Shown: in pieces, positions 53,693-64,000 of the stretch | Layout of the letters: each line of letters begins with the position of its first letter | Numbering within the stretch: position 1 is the stretch's first letter | DNA from: Pythium myriotylum | Taxonomy: Eukaryota; Oomycota; Peronosporomycetes; Pythiales; Pythiaceae | Reading direction: 5' to 3' | Assembly (NCBI GenBank): GCA_023091665.1 | Contig: JALJCQ010000009.1 | Span: 1,240,001-1,304,000, forward strand | DNA: 64,000 nt | The notes under the pieces: generated by a model | What the model saw: the letters and a program-made list of their open reading frames with translations, nothing else | Told to the model about the DNA's origin: nothing | Database searches by the model: none | Position numbers and translations under genes: made by a program

Positions 53693-54664
53693 CCACAGCA
53701 ATCATTGATTTTCGGTTGTTGAGGATTTTAGTGCAATAATTATGAGTTATCTCGGGGGTCGCTTTGTGGGTCCAGGTCCTGGACCTCATGACGGAACTGT
53801 AGGTTAGGACCCAAGCTTCAATAACCTGTTTCGGGACAGAGACTGTTTGAAATTTCAACTGATTCTGATTGGACGGAATGGAATTATGTACGCATGTGGA
53901 AAACGTGCGCGCAAACAAGGAGAAACAAGCAGAGTGCCAAGACGTCAACGTGAGTGAGACTGATGCGTGTTATATTATTACAACTCGATGCCGAAATCCA
54001 AAGACATTGTATGTTTCTGCATGTGTTGTCGAAGGGGGCTCTTCGAAGAGTACACTTTATGGCACAGTGAGCATTGGGAAGGCGTTGTGTTTTGTTCTTT
54101 GTACCTCTTCCTCGTCGCTTGAACTCTTCAAAATCGCCAAACTTTTTGCACCACCCACGGTGTTTCCATATAGTCTGTTTTGTTGAAAACGCTGATCCAC
54201 GTTTGCAGTCATGCGATTGGATCACCACGGGATGGGTTACGTTGTCTAGAGCACCAAAGCCTTCGATGCCAATTGCAAAATGGAGTCGAATGTTGTACTC
54301 ACTGTATTTCAGACCACAGTGCGCCTAAGCAATCTCGCACGAAGACGGGCACGTCTTTTGCTCGGCCCATGTCGACTTCGACTGTATCGCCAAAGCGACC
54401 GTTGAACACCCTTTGCTTCGTGTTGGGCATCAATGCCACAAGAACACCCAGTGAAGGAACACCTTTGCTTTTGACGTCGGATTCCACAGAAGAGAGTGAA
54501 ATATCTCTATGATGACTCCTCCTTTTAGTGCAACTGCTTCTCGAATTTCGTACCGCGAGTCCGGTTCACGACAAATTCGACGGCAAGGAACAGGGGCTCC
54601 GTACCTGGGCATCTGTCGAGTCGAGCTTGAAATCGATCAGATTTTGCGCGCGACCTACTTCCTT

Positions 54665-54794
54665 GAATACTGATTCATATGAGAGCAATAGGCGAATGCT
54701 GCACCTATCTCCTTATCTGTGACGTCAATGAATACTGATTCACATGAGAGCAATGGGCGAATGCTGCACCTATCTCCTGATCTGTGACGTCAAT
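54665..54794. repeat. 65-bp direct repeat x2 with TGACGTCA, copy 2
   Basis: Identical to 35430-35559, again abutting a tRNA-Gly module. Confidence 0.9.
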
Positions 54795-55362
54795 GGGTAG
54801 TGCTTATCCATGGCTCGACTCGGTTTTGCCTGGCAAGTGGTCTGTCAACTCAGGCCAGACGACTCCTTTGTGCCTGCGGACAGTGTTCAACCCATGCACA
54901 GTGAATGGATCGAACCGATGGGCGTTGGTCCGTCGTGTCGCAACCCCCGAATTGCGCTCTCGCCACCAGCCGGTCGAAGGTCACCGGCGCACTACGCTCG
55001 GCCAGCGCCAGCGCCAGCGCCATCTGTCTCTGTCTCTGTCTCTGTCTCTGTCTCTGTCTCTCTCCGCATTCGTGGGGCAGTGCGACTACGAGAGCAGGGG
55101 AAGTAATAGCGGATTGGGGCGGGGGTGGCGGCGGTGGAGCGGGGGTGGCGGCGGTGGAGCGGGGGTGGCGGCGGTGGAGCGGGGATGACGCGGGGCCAGG
55201 AGCAGGAGCGAGCGCCGGAGAAGGGCGCGAATCGGGTAGAAGAAGAGTGAGAAGAAGAGTTAGAGTTGTGGATGGAAATGGTATCATAGGGCTCTGCAGA
55301 GCGTCAGGTAGGGCTGGGTCGTGGCAAAACGTTGTGAAACGTGCTGTAAAGGGGCAAAACTG

Positions 55363-55434
55363 TGCGCCATCGGGGAATCGAACCCCGACCTCATCCTTGG
55401 AAGGGACGAATCCTAACCATTAGACCAATGGCGC
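55363..55434 (-). tRNA. tRNA-Gly(UCC), module B
   Basis: Identical to the gene at 36140-36211, including the TTTT terminator. Confidence 0.96.
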
Positions 55435-55844
55435 GATGCGGACCACGCTCAAACAGCCACACACACAAACACAACACAACTACCAAACACACAACGGCCA
55501 AACGCACACGACAAACAAAACGAATCGCTACGGACACGACCCTCGAACGCCTGACGACACCCCCATCAGAACACAGACACACAGCGGCACACATACACCA
55601 CCGCTCTTCTACAATCACACTCACACCCAAACAGCCCATCAAACACAAACACAAACACAAACACACTCACGCTCACACTTACACTTACACTTATACTCAC
55701 AGTTCAACATCACCCGTCCCACTCCCAGCGACCAATGCGAGCGATCCTTTGTCCCACGCTCCATTTGGGACGAGAGGCCTCTCGATCAAGGCGTCGCCAT
55801 CGTGGTATCGTGCGTGGTGTTGGGTTTCGCAAAACAAAGAGGAT

Positions 55845-55916
55845 TGCGCCGCCGGGGAATCGAACCCCGACCTCGTCCGTGGGAGGGACGAATCCTAACC
55901 ATTAGACCAACGGCGC
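55845..55916 (-). tRNA. tRNA-Gly(CCC), module B
   Basis: Identical to 36616-36687; the spacing to the UCC gene is 6 bp longer because of one extra ACACAA unit. Confidence 0.96.
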
Positions 55917-56861
55917 ATCGCGAAACTCGCTTGTAGACGTTTTTTCACCACCCCCAAAAACCCTACCCCGCGCCCCGCAAATTTTCTGGACAGGCTACTG
56001 AATCTTTTGAATAGAGTCTATGAGTCTATTAAATTTTAACAGACACGACCTGCACCACACCCTCTGTCCGATGCTAACACACACTGCATGGTACACTCTC
56101 TTTGGCCCATTCTGTCCTTCCCCATCTGCTTACCAATGGCCTGCTTTCGTGGTGGTCATCTACTCACCACTGCGTTGAGCATCTGCACGCTCTACATCGA
56201 CTTCCGTGCCTCCAAGGAATCACTATGCTGACCTCGATAGACTCGCTTCGAAACGAAGCACTCTCTTTGGCAGTGCATCACCCCTCCCCAACGCCACGCT
56301 CTTCTCCACCACTCCACCACTCCGACATTTCAAACGGAACACTACGACAAAACAACCAAATCATATCTCCAACCCGCCCCGGGTCCAGTGCATCACGAAT
56401 ACGAATATTGACAACACGAACACGACATGGTCCCAACACACACCCCGAACACGACGGATGGCAGTGACACCGCGCGCTCGTTTGTTTGGAACAGCTCGCC
56501 TCCCAGGATGATCACACCACAGCCGGTGAGCAACGATAGAGTGCTTATCCATGGCTCGACTCGGTTTTGCCTGGCAAGTGGTCTGTCAACTCAGGCCAGA
56601 CGACTCCTTTGTGCCTGCGGACAGTGTTCAACCCATGCACAGTGAATGGATCGAACCGATGGGCGCTGGTCCGTCGTGTCGCAACCCCCGAATTGCGCTC
56701 TCGCCACCAGCCGGTCGAAGGTCACCGGCGCACTACGCTCGGCCAGCGCCAGCGCCAGCGCCATCTGTCTCTGTCTCTGTCTCTGTCTCTGTCTCTGTCT
56801 CTGTCTCTCTCCGCATTCGTGGGGCAGTGCGACTACGAGAGCAGGGGAAGTAATAGCGGAT

Positions 56862-56971
56862 TGGGGCGGGGGTGGCGGCGGTGGAGCGGGGGTGGCGGCG
56901 GTGGAGCGGGGGTGGCGGCGGTGGAGCGGGGGTGGCGGCGGTGGAGCGGGGGTGGCGGCGGTGGAGCGGGG
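56862..56971. repeat. 20-bp G-rich minisatellite, five units
   Basis: Unit GGGGGTGGCGGCGGTGGAGC, the longest allele in the window. Other alleles: three units at 35893 and 55116, one each at about 58638 and 60346, three at 62064, two at 63811. The unit is not a multiple of three and is strongly quadruplex-prone. Confidence 0.93.
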
Positions 56972-57149
56972 ATGACGCGGGGCCAGGAGCAGGAGCGAGC
57001 GCCGGAGAAGGGCGCGAATCGGGTAGAAGAAGAGTGAGAAGAAGAGTTAGAGTTGTGGATGGAAATGGTATCATAGGGCTCTGCAGAGCGTCAGGTAGGG
57101 CTGGGTCGTGGCAAAACGTTGTGAAACGTGCTGTAAAGGGGCAAAACTG

Positions 57150-57221
57150 TGCGCCATCGGGGAATCGAACCCCGACCTCATCCTTGGAAGGGACGAATCC
57201 TAACCATTAGACCAATGGCGC
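57150..57221 (-). tRNA. tRNA-Gly(UCC), array monomer 1
   Basis: Same 72-nt gene as in module A; A and B boxes and the T-run are intact. Confidence 0.96.
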
Positions 57222-57625
57222 GATGCGGACCACGCTCAAACAGCCACACACACAAACACAACACAACTACCAAACACACAACGGCCAAACGCACACGACA
57301 AACAAAACGAATCGCTACGGACACGACCCTCGAACGCCTGACGACACCCCCATCAGAACACAGACACACAGCGGCACACATACACCACCGCTCTTCTACA
57401 ATCACACTCACACCCAAACAGCCCATCAAACACAAACACAAACACACTCACGCTCACACTTACACTTACACTTATACTCACAGTTCAACATCACCCGTCC
57501 CACTCCCAGCGACCAATGCGAGCGATCCTTTGTCCCACGCTCCATTTGGGACGAGAGGCCTCTCGATCAAGGCGTCGCCATCGTGGTATCGTGCGTGGTG
57601 TTGGGTTTCGCAAAACAAAGAGGAT

Positions 57626-57697
57626 TGCGCCGCCGGGGAATCGAACCCCGACCTCGTCCGTGGGAGGGACGAATCCTAACCATTAGACCAACGGCGC
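57626..57697 (-). tRNA. tRNA-Gly(CCC), array monomer 1
   Basis: Same gene as 36616-36687, loop CTCCCAC; 404 bp from the UCC gene. Confidence 0.96.
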
Positions 57698-58844
57698 ATC
57701 GCGAAACTCGCTTGTAGACGTTTTTTCACCACCCCCAAAAACCCTACCCCGCGCCCCGCAAATTTTCTGGACAGGCTACTGAATCTTTTGAATAGAGTCT
57801 ATGAGTCTATTAAATTTTAACAGACACGACCTGCACCACACCCTCTGTCCGATGCTAACACACACTGCATGGTACACTCTCTTTGGCCCATTCTGTCCTT
57901 CCCCATCTGCTTACCAATGGCCTGCTTTCGTGGTGGTCATCTACTCACCACTGCGTTGAGCATCTGCACGCTCTACATCGACTTCCGTGCCTCCAAGGAA
58001 TCACTATGCTGACCTCGATAGACTCGCTTCGAAACGAAGCACTCTCTTTGGCAGTGCATCACCCCTCCCCAACGCCACGCTCTTCTCCACCACTCCACCA
58101 CCCCGACATTTCAAACGGAACACTACGACAAAACAACCAAATCATATCTCCAACCCGCCCCGGGTCCAGTGCATCACGAATACGAATATTGACAACACGA
58201 ACACGACATGGTCCCAACACACACCCCGAACACGACGGATGGCAGTGACACCGCGCGCTCGTTTGTTTGGAACAGCTCGCCTCCCAGGATGATCAAACCA
58301 CAGCCGGTGAGCAACGATAGAGTGCTTATCCATGGCTCGACTCGGTTTTGCCTGGCAAGTGGTCTGTCAACTCAGGCCAGACGACTCCTTTGTGCCTGCG
58401 GACAGTGTTCAACCCATGCACAGTGAATGGATCGAACCGATGGGCGTTGGTCCGTCGTGTCGCAACCCCCGAATTGCGCTCTCGCCACCAGCCGGTCGAA
58501 GGTCACCGGCGCACTACGCTCGGCCAGCGCCAGCGCCAGCGCCATCTGTCTCTGTCTCTGTCTCTGTCTCTGTCTCTGTCTCTCTCCGCATTCGTGGGGC
58601 AGTGCGACTACGAGAGCAGGGGAAGTAATAGCGGATTGGGGCGGGGGTGGCGGCGGTGGAGCGGGGATGACGCGGGGCCAGGAGCAGGAGCGAGCGCCGG
58701 AGAAGGGCGCGAATCGGGTAGAAGAAGAGTGAGAAGAAGAGTTAGAGTTGTGGATGGAAATGGTATCATAGGGCTCTGCAGAGCGTCAGGTAGGGCTGGG
58801 TCGTGGCAAAACGTTGTGAAACGTGCTGTAAAGGGGCAAAACTG

Positions 58845-58916
58845 TGCGCCATCGGGGAATCGAACCCCGACCTCATCCTTGGAAGGGACGAATCCTAACC
58901 ATTAGACCAATGGCGC
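58845..58916 (-). tRNA. tRNA-Gly(UCC), array monomer 2
   Basis: Unchanged copy of the UCC gene. Confidence 0.96.
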
Positions 58917-59320
58917 GATGCGGACCACGCTCAAACAGCCACACACACAAACACAACACAACTACCAAACACACAACGGCCAAACGCACACGACAAACAA
59001 AACGAATCGCTACGGACACGACCCTCGAACGCCTGACGACACCCCCATCAGAACACAGACACACAGCGGCACACATACACCACCGCTCTTCTACAATCAC
59101 ACTCACACCCAAACAGCCCATCAAACACAAACACAAACACACTCACGCTCACACTTACACTTACACTTATACTCACAGTTCAACATCACCCGTCCCACTC
59201 CCAGCGACCAATGCGAGCGATCCTTTGTCCCACGCTCCATTTGGGACGAGAGGCCTCTCGATCAAGGCGTCGCCATCGTGGTATCGTGCGTGGTGTTGGG
59301 TTTCGCAAAACAAAGAGGAT

Positions 59321-59392
59321 TGCGCCGCCGGGGAATCGAACCCCGACCTCGTCCGTGGGAGGGACGAATCCTAACCATTAGACCAACGGCGC
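59321..59392 (-). tRNA. tRNA-Gly(CCC), array monomer 2
   Basis: Unchanged copy of the CCC gene. Confidence 0.96.
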
Positions 59393-60551
59393 ATCGCGAA
59401 ACTCGCTTGTAGACGTTTTTTCACCACCCCCAAAAACCCTACCCCGCGCCCCGCAAATTTTCTGGACAGGCTACTGAATCTTTTGAATAGAGTCTATGAG
59501 TCTATTAAATTTTAACAGACACGACCTGCACCACACCCTCTGTCCGATGCTAACACACACTGCATGGTACACTCTCTTTGGCCCATTCTGTCCTTCCCCA
59601 TCTGCTTACCAATGGCCTGCTTTCGTGGTGGTCATCTACTCACCACTGCGTTGAGCATCTGCACGCTCTACATCGACTTCCGTGCCTCCAAGGAATCACT
59701 ATGCTGACCTCGATAGACTCGCTTCGAAACGAAGCACTCTCTTTGGCAGTGCATCACCCCTCCCCAACGCCACGCTCTTCTCCACCACTCCACCACCCCG
59801 ACATTTCAAACGGAACACTACGACAAAACAACCAAATCATATCTCCAACCCGCCCCGGGTCCAGTGCATCACGAATACGAATATTGACAACACGAACACG
59901 ACATGGTCCCAACACACACCCCGAACACGACGGATGGCAGTGACACCGCGCGCTCGTTTGTTTGGAACAGCTCGCCTCCCAGGATGATCAAACCACAGCC
60001 GGTGAGCAACGATAGAGTGCTTATCCATGGCTCGACTCGGTTTTGCCTGGCAAGTGGTCTGTCAACTCAGGCCAGACGACTCCTTTGTGCCTGCGGACAG
60101 TGTTCAACCCATGCACAGTGAATGGATCGAACCGATGGGCGTTGGTCCGTCGTGTCGCAACCCCCGAATTGCGCTCTCGCCACCAGCCGGTCGAAGGTCA
60201 CCGGCGCACTACGCTCGGCCAGCGCCAGCGCCAGCGCCATCTGTCTCTGTCTCTGTCTCTGTCTCTGTCTCTGTCTCTGTCTCTGTCTCTCTCCGCATTC
60301 GTGGGGCAGTGCGACTACGAGAGCAGGGGAAGTAATAGCGGATTGGGGCGGGGGTGGCGGCGGTGGAGCGGGGATGACGCGGGGCCAGGAGCAGGAGCGA
60401 GCGCCGGAGAAGGGCGCGAATCGGGTAGAAGAAGAGTGAGAAGAAGAGTTAGAGTTGTGGATGGAAATGGTATCATAGGGCTCTGCAGAGCGTCAGGTAG
60501 GGCTGGGTCGTGGCAAAACGTTGTGAAACGTGCTGTAAAGGGGCAAAACTG

Positions 60552-60623
60552 TGCGCCATCGGGGAATCGAACCCCGACCTCATCCTTGGAAGGGACGAAT
60601 CCTAACCATTAGACCAATGGCGC
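60552..60623 (-). tRNA. tRNA-Gly(UCC), array monomer 3
   Basis: Unchanged copy of the UCC gene. This monomer has the extra ACACAA unit also seen in module B. Confidence 0.96.
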
Positions 60624-61033
60624 GATGCGGACCACGCTCAAACAGCCACACACACAAACACAACACAACTACCAAACACACAACGGCCAAACGCACACGA
60701 CAAACAAAACGAATCGCTACGGACACGACCCTCGAACGCCTGACGACACCCCCATCAGAACACAGACACACAGCGGCACACATACACCACCGCTCTTCTA
60801 CAATCACACTCACACCCAAACAGCCCATCAAACACAAACACAAACACAAACACACTCACGCTCACACTTACACTTACACTTATACTCACAGTTCAACATC
60901 ACCCGTCCCACTCCCAGCGACCAATGCGAGCGATCCTTTGTCCCACGCTCCATTTGGGACGAGAGGCCTCTCGATCAAGGCGTCGCCATCGTGGTATCGT
61001 GCGTGGTGTTGGGTTTCGCAAAACAAAGAGGAT

Positions 61034-61105
61034 TGCGCCGCCGGGGAATCGAACCCCGACCTCGTCCGTGGGAGGGACGAATCCTAACCATTAGACCAAC
61101 GGCGC
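61034..61105 (-). tRNA. tRNA-Gly(CCC), array monomer 3
   Basis: Unchanged copy of the CCC gene. Confidence 0.96.
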
Positions 61106-62310
61106 ATCGCGAAACTCGCTTGTAGACGTTTTTTCACCACCCCCAAAAACCCTACCCCGCGCCCCGCAAATTTTCTGGACAGGCTACTGAATCTTTTGAA
61201 TAGAGTCTATGAGTCTATTAAATTTTAACAGACACGACCTGCACCACACCCTCTGTCCGATGCTAACACACACTGCATGGTACACTCTCTTTGGCCCATT
61301 CTGTCCTTCCCCATCTGCTTACCAATGGCCTGCTTTCGTGGTGGTCATCTACTCACCACTGCGTTGAGCATCTGCACGCTCTACATCGACTTCCGTGCCT
61401 CCAAGGAATCACTATGCTGACCTCGATAGACTCGCTTCGAAACGAAGCACTCTCTTTGGCAGTGCATCACCCCTCCCCAACGCCACGCTCTTCTCCACCA
61501 CTCCACCACCCCGACATTTCAAACGGAACACTACGACAAAACAACCAAATCATATCTCCAACCCGCCCCGGGTCCAGTGCATCACGAATACGAATATTGA
61601 CAACACGAACACGACATGGTCCCAACACACACCCCGAACACGACGGATGGCAGTGACACCGCGCGCTCGTTTGTTTGGAACAGCTCGCCTCCCAGGATGA
61701 TCAAACCACAGCCGGTGAGCAACGATAGAGTGCTTATCCATGGCTCGACTCGGTTTTGCCTGGCAAGTGGTCTGTCAACTCAGGCCAGACGACTCCTTTG
61801 TGCCTGCGGACAGTGTTCAACCCATGCACAGTGAATGGATCGAACCGATGGGCGTTGGTCCGTCGTGTCGCAACCCCCGAATTGCGCTCTCGCCACCAGC
61901 CGGTCGAAGGTCACCGGCGCACTACGCTCGGCCAGCGCCAGCGCCAGCGCCAGCGCCATCTGTCTCTGTCTCTGTCTCTGTCTCTGTCTCTGTCTCTGTC
62001 TCTGTCTCTCTCCGCATTCGTGGGGCAGTGCGACTACGAGAGCAGGGGAAGTAATAGCGGATTGGGGCGGGGGTGGCGGCGGTGGAGCGGGGGTGGCGGC
62101 GGTGGAGCGGGGGTGGCGGCGGTGGAGCGGGGATGACGCGGGGCCAGGAGCAGGAGCGAGCGCCGGAGAAGGGCGCGAATCGGGTAGAAGAAGAGTGAGA
62201 AGAAGAGTTAGAGTTGTGGATGGAAATGGTATCATAGGGCTCTGCAGAGCGTCAGGTAGGGCTGGGTCGTGGCAAAACGTTGTGAAACGTGCTGTAAAGG
62301 GGCAAAACTG

Positions 62311-62382
62311 TGCGCCATCGGGGAATCGAACCCCGACCTCATCCTTGGAAGGGACGAATCCTAACCATTAGACCAATGGCGC
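62311..62382 (-). tRNA. tRNA-Gly(UCC), array monomer 4
   Basis: Unchanged copy of the UCC gene. Confidence 0.96.
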
Positions 62383-62792
62383 GATGCGGACCACGCTCAA
62401 ACAGCCACACACACAAACACAACACAACTACCAAACACACAACGGCCAAACGCACACGACAAACAAAACGAATCGCTACGGACACGACCCTCGAACGCCT
62501 GACGACACCCCCATCAGAACACAGACACACAGCGGCACACATACACCACCGCTCTTCTACAATCACACTCACACCCAAACAGCCCATCAAACACAAACAC
62601 AAACACAAACACACTCACGCTCACACTTACACTTACACTTATACTCACAGTTCAACATCACCCGTCCCACTCCCAGCGACCAATGCGAGCGATCCTTTGT
62701 CCCACGCTCCATTTGGGACGAGAGGCCTCTCGATCAAGGCGTCGCCATCGTGGTATCGTGCGTGGTGTTGGGTTTCGCAAAACAAAGAGGAT

Positions 62793-62864
62793 TGCGCCGC
62801 CGGGGAATCGAACCCCGACCTCGTCCGTGGGAGGGACGAATCCTAACCATTAGACCAACGGCGC
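62793..62864 (-). tRNA. tRNA-Gly(CCC), array monomer 4
   Basis: Unchanged copy of the CCC gene, the last complete tRNA gene before the window ends inside monomer 5. Confidence 0.96.
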
Positions 62865-64000
62865 ATCGCGAAACTCGCTTGTAGACGTTTTTTCACCACC
62901 CCCAAAAACCCTACCCCGCGCCCCGCAAATTTTCTGGACAGGCTACTGAATCTTTTGAATAGAGTCTATGAGTCTATTAAATTTTAACAGACACGACCTG
63001 CACCACACCCTCTGTCCGATGCTAACACACACTGCATGGTACACTCTCTTTGGCCCATTCTGTCCTTCCCCATCTGCTTACCAATGGCCTGCTTTCGTGG
63101 TGGTCATCTACTCACCACTGCGTTGAGCATCTGCACGCTCTACATCGACTTCCGTGCCTCCAAGGAATCACTATGCTGACCTCGATAGACTCGCTTCGAA
63201 ACGAAGCACTCTCTTTGGCAGTGCATCACCCCTCCCCAACGCCACGCTCTTCTCCACCACTCCACCACCCCGACATTTCAAACGGAACACTACGACAAAA
63301 CAACCAAATCATATCTCCAACCCGCCCCGGGTCCAGTGCATCACGAATACGAATATTGACAACACGAACACGACATGGTCCCAACACACACCCCGAACAC
63401 GACGGATGGCAGTGACACCGCGCGCTCGTTTGTTTGGAACAGCTCGCCTCCCAGGATGATCACACCACAGCCGGTGAGCAACGATAGAGTGCTTATCCAT
63501 GGCTCGACTCGGTTTTGCCTGGCAAGTGGTCTGTCAACTCAGGCCAGACGACTCCTTTGTGCCTGCGGACAGTGTTCAACCCATGCACAGTGAATGGATC
63601 GAACCGATGGGCGTTGGTCCGTCGTGTCGCAACCCCCGAATTGCGCTCTCGCCACCAGCCGGTCGAAGGTCACCGGCGCACTACGCTCGGCCAGCGCCAG
63701 CGCCAGCGCCATCTGTCTCTGTCTCTGTCTCTGTCTCTGTCTCTGTCTCTGTCTCTCTCCGCATTCGTGGGGCAGTGCGACTACGAGAGCAGGGGAAGTA
63801 ATAGCGGATTGGAGCGGGGGTGGCGGCGGTGGAGCGGGGGTGGCGGCGGTGGAGCGGGGATGACGCGGGGCCAGGAGCAGGAGCGAGCGCCGGAGAAGGG
63901 CGCGAATCGGGTAGAAGAAGAGTGAGAAGAAGAGTTAGAGTTGTGGATGGAAATGGTATCATAGGGCTCTGCAGAGCGTCAGGTAGGGCTGGGTCGTGGC

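Larger units (their letters stand above)
36781..55999 (+). repeat. 18.5-kb tandem duplication, copy 2 (19,219 bp)
   Basis: Direct repeat of 18285-36770. It is longer by two extra 384-bp units at 51709-52860, and shorter by 30 bp in (GA)n and 12 bp in the microsatellites of the tRNA module. Beyond its right end the sequence runs into the tRNA array spacer. Confidence 0.97.
54795..55999. repeat. tRNA-Gly module B
   Basis: As module A but with (GTCTCT)6, one fewer (GCCAGC) pair and one more ACACAA unit. Three 20-bp G-rich units lie at about 55116-55182. At its right end it joins the array spacer, unlike module A. Confidence 0.95.
56000..64000. repeat. Tandem array of 1.70-1.78-kb tRNA-Gly monomers
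   Basis: Monomers start at 56000, 57781, 59476, 61189 and 62948 (GAATCTTTTGAATAG) and are 1781, 1695, 1713 and 1759 bp long; the fifth is cut by the window end. Each has a 540-bp unique spacer, (GTCTCT)n, a 20-bp G-rich minisatellite, tRNA-Gly(UCC), an (ACACAA)n stretch and tRNA-Gly(CCC). Minisatellite copy numbers along the array are 5, 1, 1, 3, 2. Rare SNPs, such as GATGATCACACC in monomers one and five versus GATGATCAAACC in the others, show patchy homogenisation. No protein gene is visible in the spacer. Confidence 0.97.

Noticed and set aside
54795..64000. Regularly spaced direct repeats suggesting a CRISPR-like array
   Set aside because: The units are 1.7 kb, carry tRNA genes and have no short repeat-spacer structure; the setting is eukaryotic.

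Overview
The window is eukaryotic nuclear DNA. It most likely comes from an oomycete (Phytophthora/Pythium type), though no marker here proves the species. The supporting signs are a secreted multi-Kazal protease inhibitor of oomycete style, short GT-AG introns (about 43-70 nt), a cilium-linked CFAP418 gene as expected of a zoospore former, and a dense mix of hAT, Tc1/mariner, Merlin and Mutator-like transposon remains.

Region 1 (1-8.3 kb) is a compact island of host genes. It holds a divergent class II photolyase/cryptochrome-like gene (+), then five genes on the minus strand: CFAP418, eIF2B gamma (apparently lacking its C-terminal left-handed beta-helix), proteasome beta-4 (PSMB2), a mitochondrial-looking TPR protein and a secreted five-domain Kazal inhibitor. 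Intergenic gaps are mostly below 300 bp.

Region 2 (8.3-18.3 kb) is transposon scrap. It contains two pairs of abutting palindromes (one pair lies earlier, at 3.05 kb), a 376-bp TA-flanked MITE, a hAT pseudogene split by a nearly 2-kb mariner element with TA target duplication and matching terminal inverted repeats, a second broken Tc1-like transposase, and a Mutator-like fragment.

Region 3 (18,285-55,999) is an 18.5-kb block present twice in direct tandem (18,285-36,770 and 36,781-55,999), separated by 10 bp and almost identical. Each copy holds a frameshifted CENP-B/psq-type transposase fragment, a 38-bp perfect palindrome, an intact 1,210-codon DDD transposase of a family I cannot name with an adjacent 347-codon companion gene, and a Merlin element whose two halves are separated by a nest of hAT and Tc1-like insertions. 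A second hAT remnant and the first unit of a tRNA module follow. The copies differ by a handful of SNPs, a (GA)n length change, a G-run change and a 384-bp triplication found only in copy 2.

Region 4 (54.8-64 kb, running off the end) is a tandem array of 1.70-1.78-kb monomers. Each carries tRNA-Gly(UCC) and tRNA-Gly(CCC) on the minus strand, with the monomers differing mainly in micro- and minisatellite length. Twelve tRNA-Gly genes are visible in the window.

The host genes belong to unrelated housekeeping roles plus one secreted inhibitor. The remainder is a mobile-element landscape in which the unclassified DDD transposase and the amplified tRNA-Gly array are the most notable items.
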